Positions 22,630 through 32,703 of a DNA stretch of 64,000 nucleotides are shown in pieces (within the stretch, counting starts at the first letter, position 1; each line of letters begins with the position of its first letter). The notes under the pieces were generated by a model that worked only from the letters and a program-made list of their open reading frames with translations, was not told the origin of the DNA and ran no database searches. A program made the translations under genes and the position numbers. Origin of the DNA: Vitellaria paradoxa (taxonomy: Eukaryota; Streptophyta; Magnoliopsida; Ericales; Sapotaceae); NCBI GenBank assembly GCA_019916065.1, contig CM034243.1, forward strand, positions 28,174,147 to 28,238,146, given 5' to 3'.

Positions 22630-23455
22630 CCAACGCTAAGCAAACTGAGCGTGGCTTCTATCCTTTTTAATCAATAAACCAAGGAATCGAATCTTGGCTT
22701 AGAGAGCGTGTCTGGTCAATGAATAAATCAGGATTGGGCCAACATCAGAAGTGATGTGGATTCTCTCTGTACCAACGGCCGGCAAGCTAAGCGTGGCTCC
22801 TTTTGATAATCATTTTCAGAAAACTGGGGCATTGAATCCCAGTTTAAAGAGAATACCTGGTCAGTCAATAAACCAGGGTTGAACTTGCACCCAAAGGGTG
22901 CGGTTCCCTTTTTGATAATCCTTTTCAATAAGCCGAGGAACCGAATCTCAGCTTAAAGAGAAACCCGGTCAGTCAATAAACCGGGGCCGAACCGACACCC
23001 CGAAGGGATGTGGCTCCATTTTTTATAATCCTTTTCAATAAGCCGAGGAACCGAATCTCAGCTTAAAGAGAAACCCGGTCAGTCAATAAACCGGGGCCGA
23101 ACCGACACCCCGAAGGGATGTGGCCCCTTTTTAATAATCCTTTTCAATAAGCCGAGGAACCGAATCTCAGCTTAAAGAGAAACCCAGTCAATCAATAAAC
23201 CAGGGCCGAACCGACACCCCGAAGGGATGTGGCTCCCTTTCTGTACCAACGTTCGACAAGTCGAGCGTGGCTCCTTTTTGATAATCCTTTTCAGAAAATC
23301 GGGGAATTGAATCCCAGTTTAAAGAGAGCCCCTGGTCGATAAATAAACCAGGGTTAAACCAACATCCAAAGGGATGTGGCATCTTTCTGTACCAATGCTC
23401 GGCAAGCCAAGCATAGCTCCTTTCCGAACCACTACCCAAAGGGATGTGGCATCTT
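22630..23455. repeat. Tandem repeat array between pol and 3' LTR
   Basis: Units start at CTTTTCAATAAGCCGAGG-like anchors at about 22663, 22811, 22921, 23031, 23140 and 23287, giving spacings of 148, 110, 110, 109 and 147 bp. The long units carry an extra 37 bp or so (CTGTACCAACG..CAAGC..AGCGTGGCTCC). The three central units are nearly identical. Tat-lineage elements are known for hypervariable tandem repeats in this position, which can seed satellite DNA. Confidence 0.88.
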
Positions 23456-23560
23456 TCTATTGAACAAGTAATTGTCTCAAGCTTTTGCTTTATTTGCTTT
23501 CATAAAAGAAGAGCTTTTCAGTGAATGTACACAGTCTTTAACAATGAATGTACAACAATA

Positions 23561-26500
23561 TTAATGGTAATAGAGCTTCAAGTGGGCTATATTCCACGGT
23601 ATTTTGATTGGCTTTCCTTCCATGTCAGTCAACTTGTAAGCTCCATTGCCGAGCACTTCTAAGACGAGGAATGGTCCCTCCCAATTGGCTCCAAGCTTTC
23701 CTTCGGTCTGATCCTTTCTGCTTCCCATCAATTTTCTTAACACCGAGTCACCAGCACTGAATTCTCTATGTCTGACCCCTTTGTTAAATTTCCTCTTTGT
23801 CTCTCGCTGGTAGTTGGCTAACCTTAATGTGGCCAGTTTCCTTCTTTCATCAATCAGATCTAGACTCATCGCCATGACTTTATCATTCTCCCCTTTATCA
23901 AAGGCTAGAGTCCTGATACTCGGTAGGCCAACTTCCAATGGGATGACGGCTTCAACTCCGTAAGCCAGAGAGAATGGGGATTTTCCAGTTGATCTTCTAG
24001 GGGTTGTTCGGTATGTCCACAGCACTGATGGCAATTCATCCACCCATTTCCCTTTTGCCGCTTCCAATCCTTTCTTGATCCCATTGAGAATGACCTTGTT
24101 TGTAGCTTCGGCTTGACCATTGCTCTGGGGGTAAGCTGGTGTTGAGTAAATATTTTTGATTCTATATCTAGAACAATACTCCCTGAATGGGATACTGTCA
24201 AACTGCGTCCCATTGTCGGAAATAAGTGTCTTAGGGATGCCATACCTGGTAATGATGTTCTTCCAAATAAATCGAATGGTATCAGTATATCTGATGTGGG
24301 CCAAAGGTTCTGCTTCCACCCATTTAGTGAAGTAGTCAGTGCCGACCACTAAAAACTTTCTATTTCCCGAAGCAGTAGGCAGGGGTCCCACAATGTCGAG
24401 CCCCCATTGAGCGAACGGCCAAGGACTGGTCAGCGGACTGAGTTCCTGGGCTGGCTGGTGAGGAATGGGAGTAAACTTTTGGTATTTCTTGCACTTCCGA
24501 ACATAGGCTTGAGCATCATACCCCATCTTCGGCCACCAATACCCTTGTGTGATCGCTCGGTGCGCCAGTGATCTGCCCCAATTATGTGCTCCACAGACCC
24601 CTTCATGTAGCTCATAGAGGAAGTCTTGCACTTTGTCAGGATGAACACAAAGAAAATAGGGACCTGTGAAGGACTTCTTGTATAGCTTATGGTCAGGAGA
24701 GAGCCAAAACCTGGTGGCCTTTATTCTCAGCTTTTTCGCTTCTGTTTTGTCCTCAGGGAGAGTCCCATCCTTCAGGTAAACAATGATTGGATCCATCCAA
24801 GATGGGGCTAAGTCAGCACACATTACCTCCTCATCTTTTGTTATGCTCGGCCTCTTTAGAACTTCCAAGAAAACCTGATCAATTAGCTTTATTCGAGAAG
24901 AGGCAGCCAGCGTTGCAAGTGCGTCAGCATGAGCATTATGATCTCTCCCAATGGGCTCCACGCTAGCTTTATTAAAGCCTTCAATTTTCTTCTTTGCCAA
25001 TTGTAAATACTCTGCCATCTTCTCACTTCTAGCCATATACTCACCCTTCAGCTGGTTGGCAACCAACTGAGAGTCAGTCTTTATTACAACATCGTTTGCC
25101 ATTAATCGCCGAGCAATGTTTAGCTCGGCTAAGAGAGCTTCATACTCTGCTTCATTATTAGTAACCTCAAATTCGAGCTTTATTGCATATTCAATATCGA
25201 CGCCTTCCGGCGTAGTGAAAACAATGCCTACCCCACCGCCCTTCCTAGACGAAGACCCATCGACCTCAATTTACCAAGGTTGTTCGTCCTCTCCATGTTC
25301 GGCTGGGGCAGACCTTATTTCCACTCGCCATACTCCTTCTGCCGGGCCAGGAGCTGGGGTGGTAAATTCCGCTACAAAATCGGTCAACACTTGAGCCTTT
25401 ATTGCAGTTCTTGGAATGAATTTGATGTCAAATGCACCGAGGTAAACGACCCATTTTGCCATCCTACCAGATACATTAGCCATTTTTAAAACATAGCCAA
25501 TTGGCTGATCGGTGACCACCTGAATGGTATGAGCATGGAAGTAATGAGCTAATTTTCTGGAAGCCATCACCAACGCCAAGGTCAACTTTTCCAGGGGAAG
25601 GTATCTGGTCTCTGCCCCTTGCATTGTCTTGCTGACATAGTAAATAGGATGCTGCTTCCCTTGTTCCTCCCTTAGCAGGACGGCACCGACTGCATGTTTT
25701 GAAACTGTCAGATATAGTTACAAAATATCCCCCGGCTACGGTGTTGACAATATCGGGACAATTGTCAGGTATTCTTTAAGTTTCTCCAGTGCTGCGTCTG
25801 CCTCAGCATCCCATTGCATCTTATTTGCACCCTTTAGCAATCTAAAGAATGGTCGGCATTTGTTAGATGATCTACTGATGAACCGATTGAGTGCCGCCAC
25901 CATCCCTATGAGCTTCTGGACTTCCTTCTTAGTGCACGGAGGAGAAATAGATAGGATGGCTTGTATTTGATCAGGATCGGCTTCAATTCCCCTTCTGCTC
26001 ACCAAGTGGCCCAAAAATTTACCCGAGCTTACTCCGAAGGCACACTTGGCAGCATTTAGTTTTAACCCATACCGATCAAGGGTAGAAAAAACATGCTGGA
26101 GATGTTGAAGATCAGTGTCCGGCTCCTTACTCTTTACCACCATATCATCAATGTAAACCTCCATCATCTGTCCGAGGTCTTCTTTGAATATTTTCGTGAC
26201 TAACCGTTAATAGGTGGCTCCAGCATTCTTCAATCCAAATGGCATAACCCCGTAACAGTATATACCTCGAGGGGTTATGAAAGAAGTCTTCGCCTCATCA
26301 GGGCCGAACATGGGGATCTGGTGATATCCCCTATAAGCGTCTAAGAACGACATCCTGGAACATCCAGTCGTAGAGTCAACGAGTTGGTCGATCTTTGGCA
26401 AGGGAAATGGATCCTTTGGGCAGGCTTTATTCAGGTCTGTATAATCTACGCAAACTCTCCATTTTCCATTCTTCTTCTTGACTACGACTGTGTTGGCCAA

Positions 26501-26690
26501 CCACTCCGGATATGAAACCTCCCGAATGGCTTCAGCCTCTAACAATCGGCCGACCTCCTCTATGACAGCCTCCGCACGCTGGAGAGCTGACCTCCTCGCC
26601 TTTTGTACCACAAGTTTTATCCCTGGATTCACGTTTAGCTTATGAGCCATTACTTCAGGGGAAATACCTGGCATTTCATGCGGAGTCTAG
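23561..26690 (-). pseudogene. pol: Gypsy pol: RT, RNase H, archaeal-type RNase H, integrase
   Basis: One reading frame with a few nonsense codons. RT: LLEAEAIREVSYPEWLANTV, WRVCVDYTDLNKACPKD, YHQIPM, then stop after GATY (26207) and the catalytic VYIDDM at 26141-26158. RNase H: SKHAVGAVLLREEQGKQHPI, YLPLEKLTLAL. Stops also at 25736 and about 25727. Second RNase H: IEVDGSSSRKGGGVGIVF, NNEAEYEALLAEL, KTDSQLVANQ, preceded by a stop at about 25271. Integrase: zinc finger with HEGVCGAHNWG but CKKY in place of CxxC, core DIVGPLP, SDNGTQFDS and QSNGQAEATNK, C-terminus WEGPFLVLEVLGNGAYKL. No chromodomain. The enzyme would not be made intact without readthrough. Confidence 0.9.
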
Positions 26691-27300
26691 GCGAATGTTC
26701 CAATATTCTTCAAGAGCATCTCTGTTAATTTCAGTTTCTCCTTGGCACTCAGATTTGTGCCGATCAAGAAGAATTTGTCATCCTCAACAGGGCCAATCTG
26801 ATACTTCTCCAAGCCTTCAATGGCTTCTTCTGTGGATCACCGCCAACATCATCAATCTTCGGGGCGTCCTCGGGCAGCTTGGTCAATTGGACTTGCTCGG
26901 GAATGGTCTTGGATTTGAGGGCTGCAGTGAAGCACTTTTGGGAGATGTTTTGGTCCCCCACAATAGAAATCACTTCCTCCCCATATGGAAACTTCAGCAC
27001 CTGATGGTAAGTTGAGGGGACCGCCTTCAAGGCGTGAATCCACGATCTTCCTACTATAGCATTGTAGGAAGAATGGGAATCCACAACAGTGAACTCAACC
27101 TCTTGCTCCACCAGGCCAACACGGACAAGAATAACAACTCTGCCCAGAGGCCAGACAGGGGCAGAATTGAATCCTATGAGGGGGCATTCTGCTGGTTCCA
27201 AATCCTAATCAGTCAATTCGAACTTCTTAAACAAGCTCAGGAACATGACCTCTGTTGAACTTCCTGTATCAACCAAGATTCTCTTTACCTCGGAATCAAA
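26691..27300 (-). pseudogene. Gypsy protease region
   Basis: The minus strand reads ILVDTGSSTEVMFLSLF near 27245-27290, with the D-T-G catalytic motif of an aspartic protease, then a stop at about 27206, then PLIGFNSAPVWPLGRV, VVDSHSSYNAIVGRSWIHAL and STYHQVLKFPYGEEV. These are the conserved blocks of Tat protease. It shares the gag frame; RT is in a different frame, so a shift occurred near 26700-26760. Confidence 0.82.
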
Positions 27301-27480
27301 CATGCCCAAAGTTATTACCAGAGCATCATTGTGCGGTGACTGAACACCAGAGTGCTCGTCTTCACGAAAGGTGATTCCTTCCGTGGTAGCTTTTCTCAGG
27401 CGCTTGCTCGGCTAACTTGCAACACCCAAGATCTCTTGACTTTGTGAATCAGAGGCATGGTTGATGACGCTCCGGGGCCG

Positions 27481-29181
27481 CTACTCCATATGGATTATAT
27501 GGATGACTGCAGGTCTGGGAACATCTCTACGTGGCCTGGCTCTCGGTGGGGGTTGCACCTCCTCGGTAGTCTCATCCTCGCCTATCTCTTCTCGTTGTCT
27601 CCTGGGCTCTCTCTCTTGCGGGGCTGCTTCCCCAGTCCGGCCTTCATCCACGTACTCTTTAAGATGGCCCTTCCGTACCAAGTCCTTGAGATGGTGCTGC
27701 AATGATCGGCAAGCTCCAGTGCAGTGCCCCTTATCTTGGTGGTGCGCATAATAATCTTTGGAATTCTTCTTTCCAGGGAAATCTGACAATTTCCTGGGCC
27801 ATCTGAAATATGGCTTATTTTTGATTTGAGGGAGGATCCTGAAGATTGGCATCTTAAACACCGTATTGATCGCCTCGAAGACGGACTTTTCTTCATCTAG
27901 GAATCGGGGGCCTTTTCCCTGGCCTTTATTTCCTCTTTGGCCTTGGGATCTTCTTTCTTTCTATTCGACTGGCTGTGTCTCATCCTCCACTTTGGCATAT
28001 TTCTCAATCCGGCACATGAGGTCTGACATGTTGGCCGCGGGCTTTTTGGTCAAGGAAAGCCACAGCCTATCCTCCTTCCGCAACCCCAACTTGAATGAAG
28101 TTACGACCAGTTGCTCTGAACATTCCCCCACCTCATTGTAGAGCTCCAAGTACCGGCGGGAATAGTCTCTCAATGACTCTCTAGCTTTTCTCTTCATCGT
28201 GAGGAGAACGTCAGCGATTTTTGGCTCTTTCGTGTTAGCCAAAAATCGGGTGACGAATTTCTCTGCCAGCTGCTGCCAGCTTCGAATACTGCCATGGGGC
28301 AATTTATGGAACCATTGGAGTGCCGTATCCCCCAAACTGGAAGGGAATACTCTGCACATGAGATGATCATTACTGCTCCATAGCGTCATGGCTTGCATGT
28401 AATGGCGATAATGGGCCAGGGGGTCAGTCTTTCCATCATAGAGATTCAGCCTTGGAGTTTGGAACTTCTCCGGAGGCTCTGCGTCAGTAATTTCATCAAT
28501 GAACGGAGAGGCTGAGATCCTCCCCAAAGCTTTCATTGCCATCATGCATGTGCTCTGGCCCTGAGCACCCCACTCCTCTTCATGCCCCCAATCTTCTACT
28601 TTTGTTTTTCCCGCCCTCATATGTCTCAAAGTTACCTCTTTTTGCTCAGAGCTATCCGCATCTTCTGAGTGCGCCTCCGGAATCTTTTTGGATGAACTCT
28701 TTTTAAGGTGCACTCTGGTGGGCGGGCCAACATCAGATCTCGCGCCACGTTTGCCAATAGCTTTAACATGGCGCGAGCCCTTCTTGGAAGGAGTGACATC
28801 ACGTCGCGAACGAGAGCGCACCTCCTCTTGTTCATGAGTGTCCCCTTCATCTTCCTCAGTAGGGTCCTCATAAAGAGCATCATAACTTTTGTCAGATTCT
28901 GAGTCAGGTTGATCCGAATCAACTGCGTGGCCCGCGGCAGACTTTCCCTTTTCCTTACTTAATTCCAGCAGAATATCCTCCAATTCTGCTTGCTTCTCGC
29001 TGGCCTTAGCCATCAACTCCTCTCTCCATTTTAGGGCCTCTTGGTCCTCCGTTTTCCTTCTCCTGGCATGTTCCAGACCCGGAGTCTGGATAACTAACGC
29101 GCTCCATTTGGTCTTGGCAGGGGTAGAACTGTCCCCTACCCGTGGAGATGCTGGCGGAGTAGTGTTTCCTCCTGAAGTCAT
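27481..29181 (-). pseudogene. gag: Gypsy gag (one internal stop)
   Basis: Starts at ATG 29181 (MTSGGNTTPPASPRVG), about 100 bases inside the primer-binding site. A charged N-terminus is followed by the retrotransposon gag domain: GKTDPLAHYRHYMQAM, VFPSSLGDTALQWFHKLP, SWQQLAEKFVTRF, ESLRDYSRRY. A TAG at 27961 interrupts; the same frame then continues with DYYAHHQDKGHCTGACRSLQ and HLKDLVRKGHLKEYV, the degenerate zinc-finger block seen in Tat gag. Frame upstream of 29181 extends into the LTR and is not coding. Confidence 0.87.
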
Positions 29182-29261
29182 TGTGTGAATAAGTGCTAGA
29201 AACTCGATAAAGAACGGAGAAAAAAAGTGGGATGAACAACAAGACTGGGCTAAACAACGAG

Positions 29262-29278
29262 CCCCACGGTGGGCGCCA
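29262..29278 (-). promoter_or_regulatory. Primer-binding site of gypsy element
   Basis: On the minus strand TGGCGCCCACCGTGGGG, two bases inside the 5' LTR; this phrase is common after LTRs of plant Ty3/gypsy elements. Confidence 0.85.
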
Positions 29279-29280
29279 AA

Positions 29281-30183
29281 TGTTCGGCAGCAAAAATTAC
29301 TGCCGGAACTGCTGACCACGCCAACTGAAAATGCAATCGACGACCTGCCGAACAAAGACAAAAGAAAGGTTACATCCGGAGTGGAGGTCTCTGGCCGGAA
29401 AACCCTCCGATGCTTAAGTCAGCAAGTCACTCAAAGAAAAAAGCTTTTCAGATAAGAAATGAGTAGTAGCTTAAGTTGGCAATAGTCAGTTTACCTTAAT
29501 TGTTCAGTGGAATGCCCTACTTATAGTAATATGAACAGTAATAAAATATACCTGTGATCTGACATCATTCAGCTTCCTACACCTCTTTTCCTTCTCTTCC
29601 TTAAATGCCTTCCACCGCTCATTTAATGCATCATATCTTTCATTAAATACTCCATACCTTTTATTTAATGCTTCTAGTAGTTAAACACGGCAATATAGCC
29701 AGAATTTCGTGGTCAAACTGTCTACCTGTCACATCCGTCAACTACTCATAACGAAGTGAACTGAGCTAGTTACTCCCTCAGAGATAAATACCTAGTTCAG
29801 TCATAACTACAGTGCATTTATGGTTATGATCCCTCATTATGACTGTGAGTCCCAGGCATAACATTTACTCGCCACCAATCGCTGGGCCGAACAAATTAGC
29901 TATTGAGGTCTTCAGCTACAGCCACGTAGCAACACATTATCCATAGATATGAGAATCAAAGTATCCATTGGAATATTAACCCAAAGACACGTGCCCACGT
30001 ATAACGCTCACGTGGAACTCTCGTGTCATCAATAAACTGTTCGGCGGAACGCCACGTGTCACACTTCAACATGCTCGGTGAATGACTACGTGGCTCACAG
30101 AAATATGCTCGGCACTGGGCCACGTGGCGCATTGACTATACTTGTTCGGCACTCCGTACGTCGAGGTATTATTTTGCCCAACA
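29281..30183 (-). repeat. 5' LTR of gypsy element
   Basis: 903 bp partner of 17885-18788. On the minus strand a TATA-like CTATAAGTAGGGC occurs at about 29514-29526, a plausible promoter that would start transcription toward gag. Confidence 0.92.
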
Positions 30184-30473
30184 TTTACCTTTAATATCAC
30201 TGTGGCTATTATACTTTAAAAAATCCTACTTTGCTCATTGTATTTTTAAGTTGTCTTGCTTGTCTTTTTTAAATTTATTTATTGAAAATTCCACTTGTCA
30301 ATTATGAGTGATGGATACGTCACATTTTTTGCAAAATGTTTTGAAGGATAATTAACAGAAGGGCAAAATAAAACAATTGAAAAGTATAGGGGACAAAATA
30401 GGACAATTTAAAGTATAAGTTTTGAAGAGAAATTTACGATAAAGTATAGGGGTGTTAAATGTAATTTACCTTA

Positions 30474-31556
30474 AAATATTTAATAATACTTTGTTTGGAA
30501 AACATTTTACTATTAGAATTGTTTTCATTTTAAAATAAAAATTTGATTTGATTTGATTTGGTAAATAAAATTTTATATTTGAAACATATTTTGAATTTAA
30601 AAATTAAATTGATTTGGTTTAAGTAAAATACCAAGTTTGACCATGTGAATAGAAAGTAAAAATATGATAAATATGATATAAGAGGATAAATTTATCCAGT
30701 TACTTAATTGCTTAAAAAAGTAATGAATTCTCATCAAATTCTATTATTTTGAATTGGATTTTAAATTTTACAAAAATTTCAAAATTTAAATTATGAAATG
30801 AAATCAAATGCAACTCATAAAATTTTATTTTATTTCCAAACATAAAAATTAATGAGAATTCTTATCAAATGAAATCAAATCCTATCAAATTCACCATTTC
30901 AAATGGAGTGTAAATGTATTGGTAAGGTTGTAGCTCATGGTCATTTTATTTACCTCTTGAGGTATATCTACATTAGTTCATTGGCGCGGAGGAGTTGTAT
31001 AGAATTGGTGCTCGATGAGAAATTACTAGGAGCTGGTTGGAAAATGCATAAAGACGTACATGCCAAATTGAACTCGTTGAATGACTTGCTAGAAATTGCT
31101 AGGATTTACAGAGGCTACACAATTTCGCAAGAATACTCGTTGGGGAGTTCGTCTCAATGTGCAGCTGGATTTCATATTTTGTAGGGTCTTTCTGAGTTCG
31201 TTTCGGACTAATTTTTTTTATCCTGTACATAAGGGCGCATTATACACATTTTAAGTTCAAATTAGATTTTTTAAGGTTTGTATTAAGAAATAAATGAAGG
31301 GCAAAGTTAGAATGGCTTTTTCCAAGAGTTTTTTTAAAATTTTTTCTTTTATTTTTGTAATTCTTGCTCCATTGTCGGAGGTATGTTAGTGAAAACTTAA
31401 TAAACTATAATTGTAGACATAAACATTCTTGAGATTTTTTTATATTATTCGTTTGTTTGTGTATATATTTGACTATATATTGTTGGGGCTAATTTGGATT
31501 CTGCAAAATAAGTCACTAATGGCAGGCGCTGCAATTGGAATAATTAACTTTCACCT
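30474..31556. other. AT-rich region, distal upstream of annexin D8-like
   Basis: A/T-rich with phrases such as TTGATTTGATTTGATTTGG and ATGAAATGAAATCAAATG that look like a degraded inverted element (30500-30900). A 93-codon open frame at 30903-31184 (MECKCIGKVVAHG...) resembles nothing I recognise and has no supporting context. Confidence 0.4.
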
Positions 31557-31823
31557 TTTGGGGGGATTGGAATAACTTTCATTTTTAGGGAAAAAAAGAA
31601 AAAAAGAAAAACTTTTTGTCTAAAAATTATTGAGTCAATAACTCCCATTGAAGAATTAGACTTGGTTTAATTCTTCAATGAGAGTTCTTGACTCGATATT
31701 TTTGGGTCGTTAGTGAGATGTTTACTTGATTAATTCTTCAATGAGTTCTTGACTCAATAATTTTTAGACAAAAGTTTTTCTTTTTTTTTTTTCCCTAAAG
31801 ATGAAAGTTATTCCAATTCCCCC
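31557..31823. mobile_element. Foldback (long inverted repeat) element
   Basis: The left arm (GGGGGGATTGGAATAACTTTC..., then TTTTTGTCTAAAAATTATTG and CATTGAAGAATTA) is mirrored by the right arm (TTCTTCAATGAG.. CAATAATTTTTAGACAAAAG.. GAAAGTTATTCCAATTCCCC). Most of the 267 bp can pair into one hairpin. It lies about 650 bp upstream of the annexin start. Confidence 0.75.
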
Positions 31824-32060
31824 TCCTAGCTAGCTAAATTTATGTTTGGGAAGGGAAAAAAAGTGTCTTTTTTGAAGTGACTAACTTATTTTTATTAATT
31901 TGACATTTTTACCATTGAAAGTTTAAAAGCTAGCTAAATTTGTGTTTGGGAAGAAAAAAGTGATTTTTTTTATGTAACTAACTTGTTTTTGTTAATTTAA
32001 CATTTTTACCCTTGAAAATTTAAAAAAAAATAAAATGTAAGAGAGTAAATTTAACCAATT
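31824..32060. repeat. Two-copy tandem duplication of about 98 bp
   Basis: CTAGCTAAATTTATGTTTGGGAAG... at 31828 recurs as CTAGCTAAATTTGTGTTTGGGAAG... at about 31929. Both continue through TTTTTGTTAATTTAACATTTTTACC-like sequence; related to the MITE at 11072. Confidence 0.6.
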
Positions 32061-32386
32061 ACTGTTGAAATAGTCACTAGCTTGGGTAATAACTACCGAT
32101 ACCAAACGGAACCTTAATTACAGGGAGTAAAAATGTGCTAGCATTGATATAATAAAATAATCTAAAGTTGTAATCAAGGTAGCCATCTTTCCTCTCGTTC
32201 ATGCCACAACATAAATGATGCCAAAACCTAACCCCATAAATTAATGTACAACGAAGTGTGAAATCTGGCATCAACATATGCTGGTTGGCGCCCTCTCCAA
32301 AGCTAACTTTCAAAAGAAACGTAGCCAGTTGGCGATAATTTCAACCTAAAATATTTGTCGTGACTTGCAATAGGGACCTTTAGCAT

Positions 32387-32394
32387 TATAAATA
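32387..32394 (+). promoter_or_regulatory. TATA box of annexin D8-like gene
   Basis: TATAAATA, 80 bases before the ATG at 32474; followed by a short ACAACAACAATG-rich leader. Confidence 0.7.
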
Positions 32395-32473
32395 GACAAC
32401 AACAATGCAAAGAAACCAGACAACCAATATCTGATATAAACTAGTCTCTAAGAAGAAGACCCGTTGCTCAACA

Positions 32474-32638
32474 ATGGCCACCCTCATTATTCCTGACAAC
32501 CCTTCTCCTGATGCAGATGTAGAGGCCATCAGAAAGGCTGTTAAAGGTCATTTATCTCCTTCTATATTCTTCTCTTGCTTTGTTTTTGTTTAATTAATTC
32601 CACAATTTGGAAAAAAAAAAAGGGTTAAACAAGTGTTG

Positions 32639-32703
<65 letters not shown>

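Larger units (their letters stand above)
17885..30183 (-). mobile_element. Tat-lineage Ty3/gypsy LTR retrotransposon, 12.3 kb
   Basis: Two LTRs of about 904 bp (17885-18788, 29281-30183) and perfect target duplications TTTAC (17880-17884, 30184-30188). The primer-binding site lies beside the right LTR, so the element reads on the minus strand. Order on that strand: gag, protease, RT, RNase H plus a second archaeal-type RNase H, integrase without chromodomain, a tandem repeat array, an antisense spliced gene, polypurine tract. This layout is characteristic of the Tat clade. LTRs are about 96-97% identical by eye, so the insertion is fairly young, but pol has nonsense codons. Confidence 0.92.
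17845..30470. mobile_element. Small inverted-repeat element split by the gypsy insertion
   Basis: GATAAATTACACTCAG at the left and, inverted at 30455-30470, GGTAAATTACATTTAACACC form ends of a common plant inverted-repeat sequence; TTA flanks both sides (17842-17844, 30471-30473). Subtracting the 12.3 kb gypsy element and one target copy leaves about 320 bp. It was present before the gypsy element landed in it. Confidence 0.5.

Noticed and set aside
22630..23455. CRISPR-like regular repeats
   Set aside because: Units of 110-147 bp are contiguous without unique spacers, and the genome is a plant.
27961..29361. 466-codon reading of gag that starts in the LTR
   Set aside because: The first 60 codons lie across the LTR and primer-binding site; the ATG at 29181 is the believable gag start.
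30903..31184. 93-codon open frame (MECKCIGKVVAHG...)
   Set aside because: No family recognised, no promoter or partner exon, in transposon-rich sequence. Kept only as a note in the intergenic entry.
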